A stretch of DNA of 8,187 bases from Bacteroidales bacterium (GTDB taxonomy: Bacteria > Bacteroidota > Bacteroidia > Bacteroidales > UBA1715), in the NCBI GenBank assembly GCA_017618935.1, contig JAFZTG010000253.1, forward strand, positions 1 to 8,187, read 5' to 3'. The notes beneath the pieces were generated by a model. That model worked only from the letters and a program-made list of their open reading frames with translations, ran no database searches and was not told the origin of the DNA. The position numbers and the translations under genes were made by a program. Shown here in pieces: positions 1 through 5,761 of this stretch (its first letter is position 1; the number at the start of each line of letters is the position of its first letter).

Positions 1-671
1 AAGGAATATAAGAAATGCCAATAATCGTTTATCGCAGCATGATTGGCAAACGTTTGGGACGAAAAATACACAGAGCCGGTCCTCAATGTTGCAACGCCCA
101 CTCCGCCACGAATAGGAATCACCATAATACCCAATATGCACACATACAAAAGGGCAAACCATTTATTCGTCGGCGTGAACGACAGCACATATTTTGAAAC
201 CCATTTTTTATAAAGCAGATAAAACGCCACGAAGAACACCACCGAAAGCAACACGAGAATGCCCGTATGCCACAACGGAAGCGAAGCCATCGCCTCTTTT
301 GGTGTTGCCAGATACTGCAACACGGAGCAATCCGTCCTATATCCCCAATTCCGATACAATTCCGCATCAGAAACTAAAAGAATGGAGAACGGGATTAGAA
401 ATACGATAGTGATACAATCAAAAATACGTTGTATTCGCTTATTGTTAGTGACGAACAACGATATGCCACTAACAATGGCAATTATTGCCGATACATACCC
501 CAACAATGACAAATCGTGCCGAAAACCAAAAACAAAAGATTGTAATATATCGACAAACGACGTGTTTGTCGTGAATGACAAATTATACAGCAAAAAGAAT
601 AAACGACTCGATTCAAAGAAAAGCAGCCAGAACAAAACATAGAGGAAAAAGAATTGTAGTCGTCGTTTCAT
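1..671 (-). CDS. LTA synthase-family sulfatase, N-terminal membrane part (partial, runs off left edge)
   Basis: Reading the minus strand from the ATG at 671-669 gives 223 uninterrupted codons to the window edge. The product starts MKRRLQFFFLYVLF and has five hydrophobic segments, at about residues 7-29, 55-74, 83-100, 135-154 and 171-187. That is the layout of the membrane part of LtaS-type enzymes, which precedes an extracytoplasmic sulfatase/phosphotransferase domain, here outside the window. Between helices it carries DAELYRNWGYRTD (102-114), then TGSVYFSSQTFANHAAIND (198-216) and WHFLYS, which I recognise from Bacteroidota members of this family. Family enzymes move phosphoglycerol or phosphoethanolamine groups onto envelope glycans or lipids; the substrate here cannot be told. 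The start lies 4 nt after the phosphatase stop, so the two are probably cotranscribed and may be translationally coupled. Family call is fairly sure; function is inference because the catalytic domain is not visible. Confidence 0.82.
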   Translation of the reverse strand, partial: MKRRLQFFFLYVLFWLLFFESSRLFFLLYNLSFTTNTSFVDILQSFVFGFRHDLSLLGYVSAIIAIVSGISLFVTNNKRIQRIFDCITIVFLIPFSILLVSDAELYRNWGYRTDCSVLQYLATPKEAMASLPLWHTGILVLLSVVFFVAFYLLYKKWVSKYVLSFTPTNKWFALLYVCILGIMVIPIRGGVGVATLRTGSVYFSSQTFANHAAINDYWHFLYS

Positions 672-675
672 TTTT

Positions 676-1914
676 CTATAAAAAATCTATTCCTAAAATC
701 GAAATGTCGTCGGTCAAGGCCTTATCGCCCACAAACGTGTCCAAATCGGATTTTAGATAATGAATCACATCATCGGCATTGCCTTCTATGGTTAAAGCCC
801 CCTCCAACGGAATAGTACCGTACATCTCGCCCTGTTCGTTTTCGGCTTCAATTAAGCCGTCGGTGTAACACAACAATTTATCGCCCGAAGAAATACCAAT
901 CGTTCCTGCCGTGATTTTGGGAATTTCTTCCAACATACCCAAACCGACACATCCGGCAGTAAGATACACCAAATCCGAAGTGTCCTTTCGCAACAGCAAC
1001 GGAGGGTTATGTCCCGCATTTATGTAATGCAGACTTTTTCGTTTGGCACTGTATTTTCCTACAAAGAATGTGACAAACCTGTCGCCTTGCGAACTATTGT
1101 TCACATTCTGATTCAAATCCCTTATCAATGAGACAAGCGGAATATTTTTCTTGAACAAAATCCGCAGATTCGCTTGAAAATTCGCCATCAGCATGGCAGC
1201 CGAAATGCCTTTCCCCGAAACATCGGCAATACAAAATCCGAAATCGGAATCATTCAGTTGGATAAAATCATAATAATCGCCACCCACCATCGAATGAGGA
1301 TGATAATAGGTAGAAACCGAAATGAAATCGTTTTTCTTTATAGAATTTGCATTGGGAATCAGCATTGCTTGCAGTTTTGACGCAACTTCAAGTTCTGCTT
1401 TCAAAGATTCCTGTTCCAAGGATTTTTTATACAACCGCTTGTTTTCCAAAGCAACGGCGACAATGTTGGTCAAAGTTTGAATAATATCAAGATGATCGAA
1501 AAGTCTCTCAAACCGTTGTGCGACGTCCCTATTTTCACCAAGCAAAACATACGCTAACTGTATATCCTTATGAAAAACAGGAATAAGAACGTCAAAATTT
1601 CTAAAAAAAGGTTCCTCCCTTTTTGATAAGTCCGTTATCTCCGAAAAAGGAGACAACGTTGACGAAACCTCATCAGCGTTGTCTCCAAAATTATCTTCAA
1701 TACCAACTGATATTACTTTTTTCCAGCCGATTGAAACGATAAAAACCGCTAAAGTTTTTATATTCAACCCCGTACAGAGTATCTGCTGATATTTGTCCAA
1801 CAACTCGCGAGCCGGTTTGTTCGCATTGATAGCCAAAGTAATTCCCAGCAATGATTTCAACTTAAAATTAGCGAAATCCAAACGCTGTTGAATCGTTTGA
1901 CTTTCTTGCGTCAT
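676..1914 (-). CDS. GAF-SpoIIE/PP2C-type serine/threonine phosphatase (RsbU-like)
   Basis: This 412-residue protein has a GAF-like sensory region (about 15-160), a short helical linker with the typical EVASKLQAMLIP stretch (176-187), and a C-terminal SpoIIE/PP2C domain (about 195-412). The phosphatase motifs are intact: GGDYYD (211-216), ADVSGKG (230-236), NAGHNPPLLL (299-308), YTDGLIEAE (350-358) and LTDD (400-403). They supply the metal-binding aspartates, probably D213, D231, D352 and D402 or D403, so it should be active. There is no signal peptide or membrane segment, so it is cytoplasmic. RsbU-type enzymes dephosphorylate anti-sigma-factor antagonists in partner-switching pathways; no antagonist or anti-sigma gene is visible here, so the target is unknown. 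The start lies 16 nt after the efp stop, and the sulfatase gene follows after 4 nt. Domain call is very sure; pathway is open. Confidence 0.93.
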   Translation of the reverse strand: MTQESQTIQQRLDFANFKLKSLLGITLAINANKPARELLDKYQQILCTGLNIKTLAVFIVSIGWKKVISVGIEDNFGDNADEVSSTLSPFSEITDLSKREEPFFRNFDVLIPVFHKDIQLAYVLLGENRDVAQRFERLFDHLDIIQTLTNIVAVALENKRLYKKSLEQESLKAELEVASKLQAMLIPNANSIKKNDFISVSTYYHPHSMVGGDYYDFIQLNDSDFGFCIADVSGKGISAAMLMANFQANLRILFKKNIPLVSLIRDLNQNVNNSSQGDRFVTFFVGKYSAKRKSLHYINAGHNPPLLLRKDTSDLVYLTAGCVGLGMLEEIPKITAGTIGISSGDKLLCYTDGLIEAENEQGEMYGTIPLEGALTIEGNADDVIHYLKSDLDTFVGDKALTDDISILGIDFL

Positions 1915-1930
1915 GGCTCACATAGTTTTG

Positions 1931-2494
1931 TTATTTTACACGTTCTTTGTAAGAGCCGTCAGTCGTATCAATCTTAATTTTCTCACCAACATTGATAAAC
2001 AAAGGTACGCGAACTTCCGCACCAGTCTCTACTGTTGCCGGTTTCATTGCATTTGTAGCAGTATCGCCCTTTACGCCTGGCTCGGTGTAAGTAACTTCCA
2101 AAACAACCATCTGAGGCATTTCAGCGAACAACAAAGTTTCAGTTGAAGCATCGAAAACTGCGTCAACTACGTCGCCTTCCTTCATAAAATCAACACCTGA
2201 AATCAAATCGTGCATTACGTTGATTTGTTCGAAAGTCTCCTGATTCATGAACACATAGTCAGTTCCTTCCTGATACAAATATTGATATGGACGGTGTTCA
2301 ACGCGAACATCTTCCAATTTTTCACCGATATTGAAACGACGTTCAAGCACACGACCCGAAACAACGTCCTTCAACGTGGTACGCATAATTGTATTTCCTT
2401 TACCTGGTTTTACGTGCAAGAAATCTATACAAACATAAATTTTCCCATCCATACGGATAGCCACACCTTTCTTAATGTCCTGTGAGTTAATCAT
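1931..2494 (-). CDS. efp: Elongation factor P
   Basis: The 187-residue product is full length for EF-P, which binds ribosomes stalled at consecutive prolines and promotes peptide-bond formation. It has the KOW-like N-terminal domain (about 1-63) with the tip loop HVKPGKGN (27-34), placing the lysine modified in many bacteria at K32. An OB domain follows (about 68-125) with the EHRPYQYLYQEG segment, then a C-terminal OB domain (about 130-187) with GDTATNAMKPATVETGAEV and VPLFINVGEKI. Start MINSQDIKKG is normal for the family. K32 has the same number as the B. subtilis residue carrying 5-aminopentanol; no EpmA, EpmB or other modifying gene is in the window, so its modification state is unknown. 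It heads a probable operon with the phosphatase and the sulfatase. A TACTTTTG box lies 38 nt upstream. Confidence 0.98.
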   Translation of the reverse strand: MINSQDIKKGVAIRMDGKIYVCIDFLHVKPGKGNTIMRTTLKDVVSGRVLERRFNIGEKLEDVRVEHRPYQYLYQEGTDYVFMNQETFEQINVMHDLISGVDFMKEGDVVDAVFDASTETLLFAEMPQMVVLEVTYTEPGVKGDTATNAMKPATVETGAEVRVPLFINVGEKIKIDTTDGSYKERVK

Positions 2495-2532
2495 ACTTTT
2501 TTATCTATTTATTAAACAATTTTAATTTGCGC

Positions 2533-2540
2533 CAAAAGTA
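2533..2540 (-). promoter_or_regulatory. Predicted -7 promoter element for the efp operon
   Basis: The minus strand reads TACTTTTG, an exact match to TAnnTTTG, the -7 element of Bacteroidota primary-sigma promoters. It ends 38 nt before the efp start codon, giving a leader of roughly 30-35 nt. I see no good TTTG at the -33 position; the DNA there is A/T-rich and includes two adjacent AAGATTT copies on the plus strand (2554-2567). The box is seen; its use is inferred. Confidence 0.5.
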
Positions 2541-2616
2541 AAAATTTAAAATTAAGATTTAAGATTTACAAGTGAAAAAACTTTATTCTCTATCTTGAAA
2601 ACCTTAACTATAGCTC

Positions 2617-2745
2617 TTATTTTTTATCAGCAGCTTCGCTTCTGCTCATCACTTTTTTTATGAATTTAACAATGCCCGAAAAGAGGTTGAACGCATTCTT
2701 CGTGGTTGATGTCGGAGTTCCTTGTTGTTTGTTTTCGTTTGCCAT
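2617..2745 (-). CDS. Small hypothetical protein, 42 residues
   Basis: An uninterrupted frame runs from the ATG at 2745-2743 to a TAA at 2619-2617. The product begins MANENKQQGTPTSTTKNAFN, continues LFSGIVKFIKKVMSRSEA and ends ADKK. It has a polar, Ser/Thr/Gln-rich N-terminus, an amphipathic, net-basic putative helix at about residues 18-35, and a charged tail. There is no signal peptide and no full transmembrane segment. It starts 32 nt after the lipoprotein stop on the same strand and ends 122 nt before the efp start, so it is probably cotranscribed with the lipoprotein. I do not recognise a family. The sensible amino-acid pattern and fit between same-strand neighbours support a real gene, but at this length chance cannot be excluded. 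A helix of this type could sit on a membrane or a protein partner; that is only inference. Confidence 0.5.
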   Translation of the reverse strand: MANENKQQGTPTSTTKNAFNLFSGIVKFIKKVMSRSEAADKK

Positions 2746-2777
2746 AATAGTCTGTTTTACGTTAATAATCAATTTGT

Positions 2778-3173
2778 TTATTCTTTTTGTCCCGTCCTAA
2801 GCGAACGAACATTGCCATAGTAGCAATTATTGTTTGCATACACATAGCCACAATAGTAATATTTTGTTCCCGGTTTTGAAAAATCGTCCACTGTCGTGAA
2901 TGAAAGCATTGCAGTGAATGTCTCTCCGTTGAAGTCCTCACTTTTTGCCTCAAAACCTGCCCCATGTTCCACATCGGTTTCTGAAGTGCTATACAACACG
3001 CCACACTCGGCATTTGCAAGCGACACCTCACTCGAAACTATCCTACACGTGACCTCAGCACCCTGATACGTTATATTGCTCGCCTCGCCAGTCTCAATTT
3101 CTACGTCATCCTGGCAGCTGACGAACAGAAAAAGACTACATAAAAAACAGATGACAGAATACAGTTTTCTCAT
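2778..3173 (-). CDS. Small surface lipoprotein with one fibronectin type III-like domain
   Basis: The 131-residue product begins with a signal peptidase II signal: basic MRK, a hydrophobic stretch, then FVSC with the lipidated cysteine at residue 20. Directly after the Cys come QDDVEIE (21-27). Acidic residues here resemble the lipoprotein export signals reported for Bacteroides and Capnocytophaga, which send lipoproteins to the outside of the outer membrane. The rest (about 28-126) looks like one FN3-type beta-sandwich as often seen in Bacteroidota: AECGVLYSTSETDVEHG in the middle and GTKYYYCGYVYANNNCYYG before the final strand. Four extra cysteines (43, 57, 108, 117) could form disulphides after export. 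No enzymatic motif is visible, so the role is unknown; adhesion or complex assembly is a guess. The same-strand 42-residue gene follows after 32 nt, and a TATATTTG box lies 20 nt upstream. Confidence 0.85.
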   Translation of the reverse strand: MRKLYSVICFLCSLFLFVSCQDDVEIETGEASNITYQGAEVTCRIVSSEVSLANAECGVLYSTSETDVEHGAGFEAKSEDFNGETFTAMLSFTTVDDFSKPGTKYYYCGYVYANNNCYYGNVRSLRTGQKE

Positions 3174-3193
3174 TTTTTTAATCTTTTAACAAG

Positions 3194-3201
3194 CAAATAT
3201 A
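3194..3201 (-). promoter_or_regulatory. Predicted -7 promoter element for the lipoprotein gene
   Basis: The minus strand reads TATATTTG, an exact TAnnTTTG match, ending 20 nt before the lipoprotein start codon, so the leader would be about 13-16 nt. No convincing -33 TTTG is present. The box lies in the 104-nt divergent spacer shared with the DUF5131 gene. Confidence 0.45.
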
Positions 3202-3277
3202 CGATTTTCTATTTTGATTTCGGATATTGAATGAAAATCCCGCTCTTTTTTTTGTTATTTTGTTGTACAAAAAAAAT

Positions 3278-4066
3278 ATGTCAAATTCGTGGAGTACATA
3301 CGCCGACTGGAATCCGTGGCACGGTTGCACAAAAATCAGCCCCGGCTGCAAATATTGTTATGTGTATAGGCAAGACGAGATGTACGGCTGCGAAATAGGG
3401 AGCAACATTGCCCGAAAAACGGCCGCCTTCGACTTACCCGTGAAACGAAAACGCGACAAGTCATACAAGATTCCGTCGGGGAAAGTCATCTTCACGTGTT
3501 TTACCTCCGATTTTTTCCTGAAAGATGCCGACGAATGGCGTCCCGAATGCTGGCGTATGATGCGCGAACGAAGCGACTGCATGTTCTTTTTGTTCACCAA
3601 ACGCATCGACCGTTTTGCGGAGTGCATTCCCGACGACTGGGGCGACGGCTACGACAACGTTCTGATAGGTTGCACCATAGAAAATCAGGAAATGGCCGAC
3701 TACCGACTGCCCATATTTCAATCGGCACCAATCAAACACAAGATTCTCGCCGTGGCTCCGCTGCTCGGACCTATCAATCTTCTGCCCTATCTTGACAATA
3801 CGATAGAAGAAGTGTCGGTTGGCGGAGAATCGGGTGTGAACGCCCGTCCGTGCCACTATGAATGGATTCTCGACATACGGCAGCAATGCATTGAGAAACA
3901 TGTGCCGTTCCGCTTTCACCAAACAGGCGCCTATTTTGTGAAAGACGGCCGCACGTACCGCATCATGCGAAAATACCAGCTCAGCCAAGCGCACAAAGCA
4001 GGAATCGATGTTGGCATTGGCGGTTATTTTGCACCCGAAAAAGCTGATACCGAAGGTTGGGAATAA
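3278..4066 (+). CDS. DUF5131 / phage Gp37-Gp68-like family protein (three-Cys motif)
   Basis: The 262-residue product starts MSNSWSTYADWNPWHGC. Upstream in-frame codons reach an ATG at 3227, but that extension is poorly conserved-looking and the family begins close to the WNP-HGC motif, so I chose 3278. Diagnostic pieces are WNPWHGC (11-17), SPGCKYCY (21-28), APLLGPINLLPYLD (160-173), VGGESGVNARP (181-191) and PFRFHQTGAYF (210-220). Three cysteines, C17, C24 and C27, are spaced C-x6-C-x2-C. This resembles, but does not match, the C-x3-C-x2-C iron-sulfur motif of radical-SAM enzymes. Family members occur in phages and bacteria, often beside a TcmP 'three-Cys-motif partner' protein, and have no settled function. 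No such partner is visible here. G+C looks higher than in several neighbours. It converges on the Nudix gene with no base between the two stops. Family call is strong; activity unknown. Confidence 0.88.
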   Translation: MSNSWSTYADWNPWHGCTKISPGCKYCYVYRQDEMYGCEIGSNIARKTAAFDLPVKRKRDKSYKIPSGKVIFTCFTSDFFLKDADEWRPECWRMMRERSDCMFFLFTKRIDRFAECIPDDWGDGYDNVLIGCTIENQEMADYRLPIFQSAPIKHKILAVAPLLGPINLLPYLDNTIEEVSVGGESGVNARPCHYEWILDIRQQCIEKHVPFRFHQTGAYFVKDGRTYRIMRKYQLSQAHKAGIDVGIGGYFAPEKADTEGWE

Positions 4067-4651
4067 TTACCTTTTATTCATTACCTCCACGATTGACGGG
4101 AACGTATTTCCCAAAACCTTTGAAAATTCCGATTCTGGCAGCCACTGCAATTCGGTGATGTCCTCCTCGGTTTGTGGTTTGCTGTCCTGATTTTTTGTGG
4201 TTTCCATGTTGAACCAATATGTTTGTTTCAACACTGGCTCGCCATACGTGTCGTAAGTGTGCCATGTCGTGCAACGAAGCGATTTCTCCTTGACGAATTG
4301 TAGGCCCGTTTCTTCTTGTACCTCGCGTATTGCCGCAATTTCGGGTGTTTCGCCCTTTTCGAGTTTCCCTTTGGGCAAGTCCCATTTCCCACGACGAAAT
4401 ATGAATAAATACTCGTCTTGCTCATTTTTTATAAAGCCGCCAGCAGCCTCTATATACTTGTACAAGGTTTTCAAATCGGCAAAAATGCGTTCCCATTCGC
4501 CATAAAGTATCACTTTAGATAGAAACTCCAAATGTTTTATTGCCTGTACGATATCATTCTTCTCGCGATATACGATCACGTTTATTTCCGACGGAGTTTC
4601 TTCGTCGGTTACAAGCAATTCTTTTTCTTCAAAATAAATACTGTGTTTCAT
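4067..4651 (-). CDS. Nudix hydrolase with N-terminal extension
   Basis: The 194-residue product has a complete Nudix box at residues 95-117: G95, E101, R109, E110, E113, E114, G116 and L117, matching Gx5Ex7REUxEExGU. The run KWDLPKGKLEKGE opens it. Nudix enzymes cleave nucleoside diphosphates linked to another group, using Mg2+ held by the box glutamates; substrate cannot be told from the box. About 70 residues precede the domain, beginning MKHSIYFEEKELLVTDEE; I know similar extensions from Bacteroidota Nudix proteins but not what they do. I placed the start at the ATG at 4651-4649: longer in-frame readings would run through the azlC start and first codons on the other strand. It is cytoplasmic, with no signal. 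It is divergent from azlC across 73 nt and abuts the DUF5131 stop. Family call is very sure. Confidence 0.94.
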   Translation of the reverse strand: MKHSIYFEEKELLVTDEETPSEINVIVYREKNDIVQAIKHLEFLSKVILYGEWERIFADLKTLYKYIEAAGGFIKNEQDEYLFIFRRGKWDLPKGKLEKGETPEIAAIREVQEETGLQFVKEKSLRCTTWHTYDTYGEPVLKQTYWFNMETTKNQDSKPQTEEDITELQWLPESEFSKVLGNTFPSIVEVMNKR

Positions 4652-4666
4652 AGCAAAATTTTGTTG

Positions 4667-4695
4667 CACAATTATAAAAAAATTAGTGATACAAT
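4667..4695 (-). promoter_or_regulatory. Possible promoter for the Nudix gene
   Basis: On the minus strand ATTG (4695-4692) is followed after 17 nt by TAATTGTG (4674-4667), which matches TAnnTTTG at all but one fixed position. The element ends 15 nt before the start codon. It has the most acceptable -33/-7 spacing in the window, but each half has a mismatch, so it is tentative. It overlaps the azlC upstream region, so the two divergent promoters would sit nearly back to back. Confidence 0.35.
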
Positions 4696-4710
4696 TCTCG
4701 TTAAAATTTA

Positions 4711-4718
4711 TACTTTTG
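4711..4718 (+). promoter_or_regulatory. Predicted -7 promoter element for azlCD, very close to the start codon
   Basis: TACTTTTG, an exact TAnnTTTG match and identical to the efp box, ends only 6 nt before the azlC ATG at 4725. If used, transcription would start within a few bases of the ATG, giving a leaderless or nearly leaderless mRNA. No clear -33 TTTG is present. Confidence 0.45.
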
Positions 4719-4724
4719 CCCCCG

Positions 4725-5453
4725 ATGAAGATTTCAGACAACACAAAAGCATATTTTGACGGGTTGCGTGACGGAACGCCAATCGGGTTGGGATATTTTG
4801 CCGTAGCGTTTTCATTGGGCATTGTCGCCCAAAAAGCAGGATTGACCGCTACACAGGGATTCGTGGCAAGTTTTTTGAATATGGCGTCGGCGGGAGAATA
4901 TGCGCTGTTCACCTCGATAATTTCAGGTGCCACTTACGTTGAGGTTGCCATTGCTACATTGATAATCAATGCCCGCTATTTGTTGATGAGTTGCTCGTTG
5001 AGCCAAAAATTTTCACAAGAAGCACCTTATTTTCATCGTTTTTTCGTTGGTTTTGGTATTACCGATGAAATCTTCGGCATTTCAATCGCACAAAAAGGAA
5101 TGTTAAATCCACGATACACATACGGTGCACTGACAGTTGCCATGCCGCTATGGGCCTTAGGTACTTCCTTTGGGATTATTGCTGGCAACTCATTGCCAAT
5201 ACGCATTGTGAGTGCTTTTTCTGTCGCTCTGTACGGAATGTTTCTTGCCATCATTGTTCCTCCGGCGAAGCAAAGTGTCACCATTTTGGTTGCAGTTATT
5301 ATCAGTTTTGTGTCAAGCTTTACCTTTGCTAAATTACCTTATATCAGCAATTTATCAGCTGGCACCAGAATCATTATTTTAACAGTCGTCATTGCCACGG
5401 CATTTGCAATAATAAAACCGATAAAAGACGACGAAATCGAAATGCAGAAATGA
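4725..5453 (+). CDS. azlC: AzlC family branched-chain amino-acid exporter, large subunit
   Basis: The 242-residue product is typical in length for AzlC/YgaZ, the large inner-membrane subunit of the exporters of valine and other branched-chain amino acids. AzlC was first linked to 4-azaleucine resistance in B. subtilis. Family features seen are GLRDGTPIGLGYFAVAFSLG (13-32), LNMASAGEYALF (51-62), INARYLLMS (81-89) and GITDEIFG (111-118). Hydrophobic segments span about 18-40, 60-88, 135-155, 162-180, 184-203 and 214-231. The in-frame ATG at 4686 was rejected as start because it adds an unrelated sequence before the usual MKISDNTKAYFDGLRDG opening. Its TGA overlaps the azlD ATG (ATGA, 5450-5453), a sign of translational coupling. 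No Lrp-type regulator is adjacent, so control is unknown. Substrate range is inferred from the family. Confidence 0.94.
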   Translation: MKISDNTKAYFDGLRDGTPIGLGYFAVAFSLGIVAQKAGLTATQGFVASFLNMASAGEYALFTSIISGATYVEVAIATLIINARYLLMSCSLSQKFSQEAPYFHRFFVGFGITDEIFGISIAQKGMLNPRYTYGALTVAMPLWALGTSFGIIAGNSLPIRIVSAFSVALYGMFLAIIVPPAKQSVTILVAVIISFVSSFTFAKLPYISNLSAGTRIIILTVVIATAFAIIKPIKDDEIEMQK

Positions 5454-5761
5454 AAGGAGAGATAGCCATATATATTCTTGTTGCCACGCTTGTTACTTAC
5501 ACAATACGTGTGCTTCCCCTTACGTTGATTCGCAAACCGATACAAAACACGTTCATAAAATCGTTTTTGTATTATGTGCCATATATCACTTTGGCAGTAA
5601 TGACTTTCCCTGCCATTGTCGAGGCGACACAGTCTCCCATTGCCGGCTGCATTGCGCTGGTTGTCGGCATTCTTGCCTCGTGGTTCGGTCTGGGATTGTT
5701 TCCTGTTGCATGCATTTGTTGTGTCGTCGTGTTTGTTGCTGAATTTTTGTTGGGATTCTAA
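5450..5761 (+). CDS. azlD: AzlD family branched-chain amino-acid exporter, small subunit
   Basis: The 103-residue product is the usual small partner of AzlC (YgaH/BrnE type). It has the family opening VATLVTYTIRVLPLTLIRKP (11-30) followed by YYVPYITLAVMTFPAI (41-56). Four hydrophobic segments are seen, at about 5-24, 38-57, 62-79 and 82-102, which suits a small membrane subunit. Its ATG shares four bases with the azlC stop, so the two subunits are probably made in fixed ratio from one transcript. No further plus-strand gene follows with confidence, and no strong terminator is visible in the next 100 nt. Identification rests on sequence pattern and on the neighbouring azlC. Confidence 0.92.
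   Translation: MKGEIAIYILVATLVTYTIRVLPLTLIRKPIQNTFIKSFLYYVPYITLAVMTFPAIVEATQSPIAGCIALVVGILASWFGLGLFPVACICCVVVFVAEFLLGF

Noticed and set aside
119..367. Minus-strand open frame of 82 codons rich in Cys, Trp and Arg
   Set aside because: It is an out-of-frame reading of the same strand that encodes the sulfatase membrane helices.
259..642. Plus-strand open frame of 127 codons
   Set aside because: It is antisense to the sulfatase frame, whose five helices and family motifs are clear; the plus-strand translation has no recognisable pattern.
2554..2567. Tandem AAGATTT repeat
   Set aside because: Only two 7-nt copies in A/T-rich DNA; this is expected by chance and I do not list it as a repeat element.
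3227..3277. Upstream in-frame start for the DUF5131 gene
   Set aside because: It would add 17 residues unlike the family, and the start at 3278 places WNPWHGC near the N-terminus as expected.
3326..3361. Canonical radical-SAM motif in the DUF5131 protein
   Set aside because: The spacing is C-x6-C-x2-C, not C-x3-C-x2-C, so I describe it only as a three-Cys motif.
3461..3994. Minus-strand open frame of 177 codons
   Set aside because: It is antisense to the DUF5131 gene, whose motifs span the whole region.
4686..4724. Upstream in-frame start for azlC
   Set aside because: It would place the TACTTTTG promoter box inside the gene and adds a sequence not typical of AzlC.
4652..4933. Longer Nudix reading starting at 4933
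   Set aside because: The extra 94 codons are antisense to the first part of azlC and cover the divergent promoter region.
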